Positions 1 through 9,319 of a stretch of DNA of 14,325 nucleotides are shown here, piece by piece. Position numbers and translations under genes: made by a program. The DNA comes from Smittium mucronatum (lineage: Eukaryota > Kickxellomycota > Harpellomycetes > Harpellales > Legeriomycetaceae), in contig LSSL01000258.1 in the NCBI GenBank assembly GCA_001953115.1, positions 1 through 14,325 on the forward strand, in the 5' to 3' direction. How positions within the stretch are numbered: position 1 is the first letter of the stretch; every line of letters starts with the position of its first letter. The notes under the pieces are model-generated. The model worked only from the letters and a program-made list of their open reading frames with translations. It had not been told where the DNA came from and searched no databases.

Positions 1-137
1 CAGATTTTAGTGGTGAAAAATGCAGTGAATAACAGATTTTAGTGGTGAAAAATGCAGTGAATAACAGATTTTAATGATGAATGTAGGATTTTAGTGATGG
101 GTATCAGATTTCGGGTTGGTTACGCAAGATTTCGGGT
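1..137. repeat. Short tandem repeat array, 32-bp unit plus degenerate copies
   Basis: Two perfect adjacent copies of a 32-bp unit occupy 1-32 and 33-64, and a third, diverging copy starts at 65. The core GATTTTAGTG recurs at 3, 35 and 87, with a one-base variant at 67. A related motif, AGATTTCGGGT, occurs at 106-116 and 127-137. The array starts at the window edge and may extend leftwards. It lies upstream of the first coding sequence, so it could be a promoter-proximal minisatellite or the edge of a larger repeat block. Nothing in the sequence shows a regulatory role. Confidence 0.85.
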
Positions 138-218
138 AAATTTACATTTTTACCATTTTTTATTTGTGAAATTTAACATTCTTAATTCGATAATGGAAAA
201 AAATTTACCCAATTATCA
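138..218. other. AT-rich spacer between repeat array and first open frame
   Basis: This is an AT-rich spacer with T and A runs and no recognisable element. It presumably contains promoter sequence for whatever starts at 219 or further downstream, but no TATA-like box stands out against the AT-rich background. Confidence 0.4.
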
Positions 219-377
219 ATGCTGATTATCAATTTAATGTTTGTATTGGAGGAGAAATTATGGTCATTTTTGGCCGATGGCTCTGAAAGGGCTAAAAAAA
301 TCCTTAGTGTTCAACACTTTCCTTTTACATCCCTAAAATATATCTTAAGTTTGCTTTGTGATTTCGAAATTAACTAA
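219..377 (+). CDS. Uncharacterised 52-codon open frame, possible 5' exon
   Basis: An ATG at 219 opens 52 codons ending at TAA 375-377; a second ATG lies at 237. Composition between about 240 and 340 is clearly less AT-rich than the surroundings. The codons give a mixed, protein-like sequence (an EEKLWSFLADGSERAKKIL stretch, then a hydrophobic C-terminal half with SLKYILSLL). I recognise no family. It lies in the same reading frame as the Rab3GAP2 exon that opens at 390, separated by one stop and four codons. It could therefore be a true upstream exon with a donor before the stop (GT dinucleotides at 349 and 358 would give a usable phase), the last exon of a different gene, or a short upstream ORF. 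It has no signal peptide. Confidence 0.35.
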   Translation: MLIINLMFVLEEKLWSFLADGSERAKKILSVQHFPFTSLKYILSLLCDFEIN

Positions 378-389
378 AGTAAAATAAAT

Positions 390-2402
390 ATGCTTAACCC
401 TTTACTCGATTTATTAACTGTAAACATTGATAAAAAATGGCGTTTTCCAAAGAAATTGCTGTTGCTTCTGTCCTCGTCCGGACTGTCAATAGGTTATTCG
501 TTATTTTATATTTTACCAACTACATACAGAAAAATTCATCTTATTCTTTATAATTTTTTAGATAGTATATTTGAAACATCATTATATTCCAGTACAACAA
601 TTGGGGACAGTGTTTACTTAGTAATAGCTAACGCGAAAAAATTCATAGTTTTTAGTAAACCTACTAAAGAAGATGTTGAATTCAAATTAGTCTCTACTAA
701 TTCCGATGAAAATGAGTAAATCCCCTTTAATTTTGTTCTTTTTTATTGAGAATTTTATTTTCGGAAAAAAGATTTGATTTTTTTCATATTTTTTACACAT
801 TAAATTTTCAATTATAGTGAGGATATTACTGCAATATCATGCATGGGAATATTTAATTCCCCCTACTCATTAAAACGGTTAGATAGTCAAAAATAATAAT
901 CTTTTAAACAATTCTTTCATAAAAGAATAAATCAAGCTAAAATATTTCTCACTCCAGGGAAACGAACCAATTGATTATAATAGTTGGATATTCTTCGGGT
1001 CAATTAATCATATTCAACAAGGTAAATATTATTTATTTTCATCTGTTTATGAATTTTTTTTGTTCATAAATTGTCACACATTAGTCTTAAATCTAGTTAT
1101 GATTGTTTTAGGATGGTGTGGCGCTTTTAAGTCAAAAGCTTCATAATTCAGAGATTTTTCGAATACAAATTTTTTTCAACAATTTCAGTGAGTATAAAAA
1201 ATATGAAACTATTTCTGAAGATCCAATTTATCCTGGAGCGTTAAATCGGGATTCCCCCCAAGTGGATCAAAATCCGTATATATATGAAGTTAATTTAGGT
1301 TTCAAAGATGGATATGTATCATCCATTGATGCCCAAAGTTTGTGGGTATCCTTACAGCTATCCATGAAAAATCTGGCTGCTCAAACGCATTTCGAAGGAC
1401 CCGAGCTTGATTCGTTTTTCTCTTTCAAAAAAATATTTTTTGGTTTGCCTTCATTCTTGGATGCAGTTAGTATTGGTAAATCTTATTTTTATTTCATAAT
1501 TACATCTTTGCCATTGTTGAGATTTATTATAGGTTTTAACTTTGCTTATTATAGGAAATTTGAACTCTCCCAAAGATTCTTTAGATTATTTAAGTCCCGA
1601 AGTTTTTTCTTCAAATATACTATTAAAACCAGCCACAACTAGATATCTTGTTGCTCCTCCTAAAAGCATGCTACAGCTGCATATCACTACTGAAGAGATA
1701 GAATACTCTTTTTCAGCAGTGAAATTTGCTAATAAGGTTGCATCCAAGGTTGGGGGAGTAGTTTACAACATAGCAAAATCATACCTATTTTCTTCTAGCT
1801 CTTTTCCAGGATTTTCTCGAAATGAAACTGATTATAATGGGAATAATAATTCATCTCAGATTAAAGTTACGAATGTGCCTGCAGTTATCTCACTACGAGA
1901 TAGCGGTCGCCAAATAACTAGGATATTTTTGAGTCCAGTGAAATTCCATTTAGCAGCATTGACTGACACTCTAGGAAGAATATTAATAATTGACACAAAT
2001 AGCTGTGACATCATCGCAATGTTTAAAGGTTTTAGAGATGGGCAATGTGGCTGGATTGAGGTTCCAAATGAAAATAGCGAATATTATGAAAGCTCCTCCA
2101 AGTCTTGCGATAGCTTCAATTCCAGCAGCAGCTCATCTATCCTTTGTATAACTTTATATGCCTCTAGATTGGGCTTACTTCAAGTTCATTCTATTATTGA
2201 TTACAAGAATCCAATTGGAACTTTTTCTATAGGGAAAGGATACAAATTAATCCAGTCCAACTCTCATTATTTAGGGGAATCGCTATCAGTAAGTAATGGC
2301 TCTTACGAACGACCTGTACTCCCTCCACGTCCCGCCTCTTGTATTCTCATTAATTCTGATGGTATTTCATTCCCTATATCCGTATCTAAGAAATCCAAAT
2401 AA
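390..2402 (+). CDS. RAB3GAP2: Rab3GAP regulatory (non-catalytic) subunit, short form, five exons
   Basis: Predicted exons are 390-715, 818-877, 958-1021, 1112-1475 and 1555-2402, giving 553 aa. Splicing keeps frame at every junction, with codons GA|T, CG|G and G|GA split. Known for the family: RAB3GAP2 pairs with catalytic RAB3GAP1 to activate GTP hydrolysis by Rab3 and to promote nucleotide exchange on Rab18 at the ER. Seen here: VIANAKKFIVF (about residues 79-89), LIIIVGYSSGQLIIFNKDGVALL (about 133-155, crossing the exon 3/4 junction), LTDTLGRILIIDT (407-419), FKGFRDGQCGW (428-438) and a YASRLGLLQVHS segment (about 473-484). These match the beta-rich RAB3GAP2 N-terminal domain in order. The protein ends just after this domain, as in the roughly 450-aa plant homologues, and lacks the long helical C-terminal region of the roughly 1,390-aa animal protein. 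A Ser-rich insert lies at 451-466. Residues 1-55 have no family support and the start is uncertain. Confidence 0.85.
437..553 (+). other. Alternative-frame coding-like stretch inside exon 1
   Basis: In the frame starting at ATG 437, 38 codons are open to TAA 551-553. The first 18 codons lie in a locally GC-richer patch and read MAFSKEIAVASVLVRTVN. This looks loosely like the N-terminus of HAL2/Met22-type 3'(2'),5'-bisphosphate nucleotidases (an E-x-x-VA-x-x-x-VR pattern), but the resemblance is short. If GT at 493 and AG at 528-529 were used as an intron of 37 nt, this frame would join the Rab3GAP2 frame at residue KIHLILYN. That intron would be less than half the size of the other four. It may be the true N-terminus, a relic of another gene, or chance. 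Confidence 0.2.
716..817 (+). other. Intron 1 of the Rab3GAP2 gene (102 nt)
   Basis: It begins GTAAAT and ends TTATAG. Reading through hits TAA at once after the exon. Removing it joins GA to T to make an Asp codon and continues into an EDITAISCMGIF exon that aligns with the corresponding family region (human EGECVTSALCIP, plant ESITAIEWL). Confidence 0.8.
878..957 (+). other. Intron 2 of the Rab3GAP2 gene (80 nt)
   Basis: It begins GTTAGA, a less standard donor than the other three, and ends CTCCAG. Splicing joins CG to G (Arg) and leads into ETNQLIIIVGYSSG, the most conserved part of the N-terminal half. The 60-nt exon 2 before it is supported only by this phase agreement and family resemblance. 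Confidence 0.75.
1022..1111 (+). other. Intron 3 of the Rab3GAP2 gene (90 nt)
   Basis: It begins GTAAAT and ends GTTTTAG, in phase 0 between an AAG and a GAT codon. Splicing restores the conserved IIFNKDGVALLSQ run. The open frame that seems to start with GTG at 1118 is just the body of exon 4. Confidence 0.85.
1476..1554 (+). other. Intron 4 of the Rab3GAP2 gene (79 nt)
   Basis: It begins GTAAAT and ends TTATAG. It is open in the upstream frame, so unspliced translation would continue to 1642 with an aberrant hydrophobic tail. Splicing joins G to GA (Gly) and gives DAVSIGNLNSP, which aligns with the HASVGIM region of the human protein. Intron retention here would truncate the protein before the conserved TDTLGRI block. 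Confidence 0.85.
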
Positions 2403-2510
2403 TTCTTTGTTCCTTGTTTCAACATACTTTCACGGCATTTTATGATGAAAGCCCACAATTTCGGTTATTTTTACACCTCGAAAACCTAAACTCCGTGTCG
2501 ATAAAATAAA
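2403..2510 (+). promoter_or_regulatory. Probable 3' UTR with candidate poly(A) signal
   Basis: The sequence after the TAA stays less AT-rich than the tract beyond. AATAAA at 2505-2510 lies about 105 nt downstream of the stop. In such AT-rich DNA this hexamer is common by chance, so it is only a candidate. A 39-codon frame (2390-2506, stop 2507-2509) also crosses this region in the +1 frame relative to the gene. Confidence 0.35.
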
Positions 2511-3246
2511 ACGATATTATATCCATATCATCTCGATTCAAATTCAAATAAAGATTTATTATCTTTTTTAATCTAAAATTTTTTGAGATCAATTCACATT
2601 TGGACTATCCTAAATTTTGATCTAATGGCCGTTCATTATATTGTAGATTGATAAAATTTCATTGTTTTTTAAACTTTTAACCGAAAATAAGTGCAGGTTA
2701 TATATAATTTTAAAAATATCAAAAAGAAAATACAAAATTTTATTTTTTATTCCTTTCTAGCGATAACCCTCTAACATATATAGTTTTGAAGCAAATTTTT
2801 GAATATAGTTGTATTGAACAAAAATCTGTAAAATTATTGAAACATTTTACCTTGTTTTTTTCTTAGCCAGATTTTTCTAATCAATTTTGTAATTTAATGT
2901 ATTATTTTCTTAAACTTGAGTGCTATTCATTATAATGATTTAATATTTTGTATATCTCTTATATTGATTTGCATAAAATTTCTGTAATGTTATTTATGAC
3001 AAAAAATGAAATTTGGCTTATGAAATTATTATTTTTTTTAGTTTTAACAAATGATTTTTTTTAGAAAAAAACTTGAAATTTTAGGTAGAAAAACTTTTAA
3101 ATTTCTGCACAAAAATCTTAGAAACATTTATAAAAATTAGTTGATATTACAATTAATCTGAAAAAAGTTCAATATAAACTAAACTATAATATTAAAATTA
3201 AAATTTCCATATAAAATTTTCGTTTTATTTTATAATTTCATCCAAA

Positions 3247-3283
3247 ATTAGTGGTTTTGTCTCACCAAAGATAAATCACTAAT
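3247..3283. repeat. Small inverted repeat
   Basis: ATTAGTGGTTT at 3247-3257 pairs with AAATCACTAAT at 3273-3283 (10 of 11 bases) around a 15-nt loop. It is a modest stem-loop with no adjacent gene. It may be chance or the remnant of a small terminal-inverted-repeat element. Confidence 0.4.
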
Positions 3284-3471
3284 GGAAAAATCTGATAAAA
3301 ACACTATTTTGATGATTTTATATCGTTTTTATTTAATTTAATATGTTTTATGGATATTAAAAAATTATGAATTAATGTCGGAATTAACGAAAATTGTGAA
3401 TTTTGGCTATTTAAATAAAATTCTCAAACAAATATTTTCAAAAAATTTAAGATGATAAATGCTTTTTTTAA

Positions 3472-3614
3472 CCCCCCCCCCTCCCATCATCTTATTGATT
3501 CTCATAACTGGGTACTTTGATTATAATTATGCGATTTTGTCTTCCGCCAATAAAAATCAACCCTGGAGATAATATAATGGAAAAGAGAATCTACTGTTTT
3601 TTTTTTTTTTTTTT
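3472..3614. other. GC-shifted block between a C10 run and a T18 run
   Basis: A run of ten C at 3472-3481 (then TCCC) and a run of eighteen T at 3597-3614 bound about 115 bp that is less AT-rich than its surroundings. The T run could be a polymerase III terminator for a small RNA on the plus strand, or the A-tail of a retroposed sequence on the minus strand. I could not match the block to U6, SRP, RNase P, 5S or a tRNA, and see no convincing A or B box. Confidence 0.35.
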
Positions 3615-4537
3615 CAATTTGGGACTTATAATTTTTTTAGGACTTCAAAATTTAATTTCTCTAAAAAAAGATGCAATTAATTCTAAATAATAACATTTAG
3701 CAGCATAGTATTAAAACATAAAAAGGGGATTTTCCCGTAAAGACATAATTTTATTATTTATTTTTCACTACAATTCCAGTTATAAAATTACGGAAAAATT
3801 ATTTCTAAATTTTACCTGCAAATAAATAAATAAATTAATAAATCTTTAAAGTAGAAAAAATCTTGTATATTGTGAGAATTTTATGCTAATTATATTGAAA
3901 TTTTTTGATAATAAATTTATTAGAATTATGATTTGAGTTGATTTATATACCTATAGTAAAAAAAGTCTAATTTCATTTATGATATCTAGTATTTTAAAAT
4001 TAATAAATTTTTTAATTTAAAAAAAAAAAAATTGAGTTTCACTTTTTCAGCATAAAATAATTTAAAAATATTTAATATAAAAGATTTGGCATTATAATAA
4101 AATTACCTACCTATTTTTAAGAAAATATTAGTTTTAATATAATGAGTACGAATACATTAAATTTTAGTTTTAACTTAATTTGATTATCAAAATAATTATT
4201 AAAATTTAGCCAAAAAAGTTTTTTTAAAAAAATGTGCATTAAAAATTGAAATATGAACATTATAAAATTTTAAATTTAAAGGTTTCAGAGAAAAATAAAG
4301 TATAATATTTTTATTTTATTTTTATGCAAAATACACATAAGAACATTCAGTGTTTTATTTATATTAATAACAATAATATAAATATTTTTGTTATATTTTT
4401 GAATTGTGCCTTCTAGGCCTAAATTATAAAAACGATATATTTAATGAATATTATTTAAAAATAATTATTAGTTTTTACAATTTTACTGTTAACTATATTG
4501 TATTAGAAATGATTTTTTAGACTAAAAAGATTTTTTT

Positions 4538-4561
4538 CTCATTTTTTTTAAAAAAAATGAG
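4538..4561. repeat. Perfect 24-bp palindrome
   Basis: CTCATTTTTTTT is followed directly by its reverse complement, giving two 12-nt arms with no loop. The GC-containing ends make it less trivial than the A/T runs around it. There is no adjacent gene to regulate or terminate. Confidence 0.7.
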
Positions 4562-7431
4562 CGAAAAGAATTTATATCATATTTTTTTCATAATTTAATA
4601 TGTAAGTGGAAACAATTTTTTTTTAAACCTAGTAGTTTTGTAAAAAAAGTGACTAATTAGATTTATGATTCTAACATATCTCAAGTTTTATTAGGAGAAA
4701 TAGGAATGTTAAATAAAAAGAAAGCCTTCTTATTGAACCAAAAATTAACTGGATTTCCTAAAAAATTTAAGATATAAAAAATTTAAAATTAATATAAGAA
4801 AAATTATTGGAAAAATAGTGTTTTAATTCAAATTTAATTTTATATTTTTCAGTTTTCTGGATCTTTAAAATTGACTAAATAAAAAAAATCTAAAAATAAC
4901 CATCGAAAAATCTTTTCGCTTGTCATTTTTTAATTCTGAATGTATAGTATAATTATAAAAAGTCTTCTAAATTTAACATTTAAGGCATGAAATAATTCTA
5001 AACAAGATATATTCAAAAGTTAATTAGACAAAGTTATTTATTATAATTTTTTTTCTTTCAACTTAACTATTTATTATAATTTTTAAGAACTATTTTATAC
5101 TCCAAGTTTCTAAAGCCAATTTTTGCCTATAAAAAATCACTCAAACTATATTCAGATAATATAAAAATACCTCAAAGATATATCTCATATGAAAATTACT
5201 TCTCAATATATATTTTTGAGAGAAATTATGCAATAAAAATTTCAAAAATATTGTAAATAAATTTATTTTTTATTAATGAGAAATAGAATTCGTTGTTCTT
5301 AAATCTGGATTTACTTTTTATTTTTTATATTTTATGAAATAATGGTAAAATTCTGATGAAGGAGCTAAAAATGATTAAAGGAAACACGTATTATGTTTAA
5401 TCACAACAAAATAGATATTAATAATTAATTTCGAATTTTTTTATTGTAAAATAAAGAATTATGATTGATGATTGATTAAAATGTCGAAATTTCAAGTATA
5501 AGAGTTGATTTTTTATAGTAAAATTGGTCATTTATAGGATTAATTAAAAACAAATTTCATCAAAATTTTAAAATAGTGTAAATTCAGTTTGAATCTAAAA
5601 ATAAGGTGTTTTTCAGCTATTTATCCCCTTTATAAAAATATATATTAATAATACCCCTATAATATTTGATTAAAAAGATGGAAGTGGTAAGTATATTAAA
5701 AATATTAGGACCTTAAAACACCCATGATTCATAAATAGAAAATTTTATTATTAATTTATTCTAATTTATTTTTTTTCGAATAAATTTCATAGTCTAGGAA
5801 ATATTTTATAAGCTTTTCAAGATCAAATATTTATTTATTAATTATAAAAACTGAAATAAATCAAATATCCTAATAGACTGTAGATTATAAAAGGAAGTAA
5901 TTTATCGAAAGCAAAGAATTTTCATAAGAAAATAAAGCAATATTTTAAGATATAAATTTAAAATTTAAATTTAAAACATATTTGTTTCAGCTAAAATAGA
6001 ACTTAAAGTGATAAATTTAAAAAAATTCATTATTTTTTTTACTCAAAAAGGGCTTAAGAGATGTAAAAAACTAATTCTTAATTTCATTATTTTTTTATAT
6101 AATTAATCCGATAGAAAAAAAAGTTATTGATTTTATTAGTATAAAAATTAAATGGCTTTATTATATACTTTCTGTTGCCTGATTCGGCTTCGTTATTATA
6201 AAAAAATCTATTTATCAACTTGAAAAAAAAAAAATTTAATTATTTTTTAAAGTAAATTTAAAATTCAAGTTTTATATACCCTGAGCAATAAATGATAAAT
6301 ATATAAAATATTTTTTCAATTATGAAAAGTAGAAAATAGAATAAATTTAAAGATGTTATAATAAATTAAAAATTCTGTTGTTTTTAGATTAAACTCTGAT
6401 ACAAACTAAATTTTGTACACTCATGATATTTAGCAAATTAAATTAACTAAGTTTGATTTTTTGGGCATTTTATAATAATAAAAATAACTAGAATTAATAA
6501 ATCTAATTATCAGAGATTATGAATAAATCAACTAGAGATTGGAAAACCAAATATACAAATAAAGAAATACTTATGATTCTTTCAAAAAGTTTGATTCTAA
6601 AAATGGAGCAAATATGTGACCTCGCGGCCAAAAAATTATTCGTTAAAAATATTTATAGTTAGTTTATAAAAAACTTAAAATCAGAATTAATTTCCTTCGA
6701 AGTTTTTAAATGGAAGCCAATTGTGTATTATTTGATCCAAATTAAAAAAAATAGCTCCAAATTGTGCTACCCTCTAAATAATTTCAGTCGATTTTTTTAG
6801 AATATATTTAAAAGAAATCTTTGATTAATTATCCAAATAAAATGATGTATTTTTTTAATAATTTAAACCATAAAGTAATTATGAAATTCTTTCAAAAAAA
6901 TAAAATTTAAATAACTTGTTTAAATAACATCTATTATTGTGTTTTAAATATTAGATGTTTTTTCATGTACAAATTTATTCAAGAGTTTGATTATTAAATT
7001 CCATCTAAAACTTTATAAGTTTAAAATTCTATGTGGTTATGGTTTTTTATAGTAACTAAAATTGATTAAAAACTAGTTTTACGCAAGAATTATAAATAGG
7101 ATCCATAATTTAAAAAATGTTAAATTTTTGTGGAAAATATAAATATTAATCTTATTTCTTTAGAACGATAACAAGAGCTTTAAAAGAATGCCTTTATATT
7201 TATACTTAACAAAATTTTCCCATTAGAAGTGGAAAATTGTTTTCTTATTTAAAAATAAGCTGCAATTTAGTGAAGAAGTGAGCCACACAGAGCTAAAATG
7301 GATATTTTCTGAATATATTTATACTAAAATCTCCCTAATTTTCTCCAATATTTATTTTGCGCTTATATGATTATCCTTTAGAAAAATAATTCTTTTATAA
7401 AATAAAAATATAATAATCGGAATAATAATTC

Positions 7432-7447
7432 GTTTTAACGTTAAAAC
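7432..7447. repeat. Perfect 16-bp palindrome
   Basis: GTTTTAACGTTAAAAC is self-complementary. It stands alone in non-coding sequence and is short enough to be chance. Confidence 0.6.
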
Positions 7448-8335
7448 TGGAAAATTTGAAACAGATTATATTTTTAAATTAATTGATTTAATAGGAATGT
7501 ATCTTTAATAAATCATAAAAAAATTCTTTTAAACTTTAGAGCTTGCACCTATTGGTTGAAATGATGTTTTTTTTACCGAATTCGAAATTTTGAATCTAAG
7601 GTATTTAAATAATATTTAGGATATTAAAATTAATATTTATCACTAAAAACTTCAGGTATTTTGGGGTTTTCAACTAGGCTCAGCTTAATGATGGATTATC
7701 CAATTAAACGAATCTATATTAAAAAATTAGGGCTAAATCAAAATATACCCCTATTATCTAAAACAATTTTTTCTTCTCATAATTCAGTTTAAAAGCTATA
7801 AGCTTAATGGAATATTTATTATATTCGAATTCAAATTCAAATTTATTAGTTAAATAAAAATAATTACCAATCGAACTAAGATTGAAGATATATATTTTTA
7901 AATTATCTCTGTTACCCCTAGTAATCTTATTTTTTGCAGAAATTTTATCATAAAATATATTTAACATTTTATTTTTTTTGGAAAAATGGATTAGGGCCGA
8001 TAATTCACTTATTTTTTTGCTAAGCCTCTACAGGTAAAATAAATGTCTTGCCAAATTAAAAGCTGCATTCTGAGTTATAAATAATTTTCCTCAAAAAAGC
8101 CAATTTTATTTTTTAAACGGTACTAATCCAATAAAAATTTTAAGTTCCTGACCTTCTATCAATTCAATTTTGTTTTATCTGTATTATTTAAAGTCTAAAA
8201 AAATAAATAGTTTTTTTTATTAAAAATTAATAGATAATTTTTATTTATTCTAACTATATATACGATTAAATATTTTTTTAGAGTATGCATATATCAGTAA
8301 TAATTCTTAATCCTATATAATCCTAATCATTAAAT

Positions 8336-8382
8336 TTAAAATATTATCAATATTATCAATATTATTAATATTTTAAAATTTA
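8336..8382. repeat. AT-rich imperfect palindrome with 9-bp tandem units
   Basis: An arm of the type AAATTTAAAATATTA meets its near reverse complement across a core of repeated ATATTATCA/ATATTATTA units. It contains only A and T apart from two C, so it is low complexity, though the nested tandem and inverted structure is visible. Confidence 0.45.
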
Positions 8383-9088
8383 TGATTATTTTTGGCTCTT
8401 TTTTTGAATCCTTCTATGATTTTTTTATAATAAACTGGAATAAAATATAATAATTATTCAATTATGTTTAATTTAATTTTTTTTTTATAATGAATGGTTT
8501 TCGCTGTAATTTTTAACAGGAAAAATTTAATCATTATTTTACACTAAGCTTTTTATCGTTTTAAAATTTTTTCTATTCAGAAATTAGCATTATTTTTTTG
8601 TTTTTATAAGCCGTATTTACTATTTCGAGAATATTTAAACTTTTTAGGATAAACTTAACTATTGATGTGCTTTTTTTTGAAAAAACAATTCATAAATAGA
8701 TCTTGAAAATATTTTTTTAAATCAGCTATTAATTTTTTTTTAGATAAGAGAAACCCGAATTTTTCTATTTCCTTTCCAAGAAGTCACTGATTTCATGAAT
8801 ATTTTATATTACATTTCTGAAAAAAATTGGCTGGAGATCGGGTAATTTTTAATAATTTTGGGGAAATTTCGGTTATAACACCAGTAAAATTTCACCAAAA
8901 AAATTTAAATTTAAGTCTATATGTATTTTTTTTTGGTTTTTAAAGGAAATTTATATCGTATTTTTTACTATCACTTACGCCTTAAAATTTTTTATTTTCT
9001 GAATAAGAGGGCGCATATGGATATTCCTAAAAAATATAAAATTTGGTACCCTATAAACACCTAATATATAATTTAAAGTCTTATTTTT

Positions 9089-9319
9089 TTAAAAAAATTC
9101 TATCATCTCTTTATAGCTTGTTGTGTTATAAATATATTTAATCCATATAATGATCCCTTGGGCTTTCAGAAGATAATGTGTATTTGAAGACTTTCGCTCC
9201 ACTTTGAAATACATACCTTCATTCTTGACAAAAATCTCATCATTCCTAACACATTTTGTGCTGCAAAAACTCCTCTTCAATTTTAATATCTTTAAATTAT
9301 AAAATACATAGATTTTCAT
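9089..9319 (-). other. Unidentified open frame over a less AT-rich island
   Basis: A 76-codon minus-strand frame starts with ATG at 9317-9319. Between about 9110 and 9290 the base composition is clearly less AT-rich than in the flanks, and the middle of the product (KNEGMYFKVERKSSNTHY) is less homopolymeric than the usual chance frames here. The plus strand of the same island also has a broken coding-like frame. I recognise no family and see no splice-site context that would make a gene. It may be a pseudogene fragment. Confidence 0.15.

Larger units (their letters stand above)
2511..9060. other. Long AT-rich non-coding tract
   Basis: I see no supportable gene on either strand. Open frames are short and consist of A/T-encoded residues (Lys, Asn, Ile, Phe, Leu). 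The longest with an ATG is on the minus strand at 7758-7967; it resembles no family and is typical of chance reading in this composition. I found no sequence with the box motifs of a tRNA, no rRNA and no snRNA. The tract does contain the palindromes and homopolymer runs listed separately. It may be an intergenic or repeat-derived desert. Confidence 0.6.

Noticed and set aside
1118..1642. Separate gene starting at GTG 1118
   Set aside because: It is exon 4 plus read-through of intron 4; the family alignment continues upstream into exon 3 and downstream into exon 5.
1542..2402. Separate gene starting at TTG 1542
   Set aside because: It is exon 5 with a few intronic codons in front; TTG is not a normal eukaryotic start and the conserved domain begins far upstream.
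7758..7967. Minus-strand 69-codon open frame
   Set aside because: The product is nearly all Lys, Asn, Ile, Phe, Tyr and Leu (with a FEFEFEY run), as expected from chance in DNA of this composition, and there is no compositional shift.
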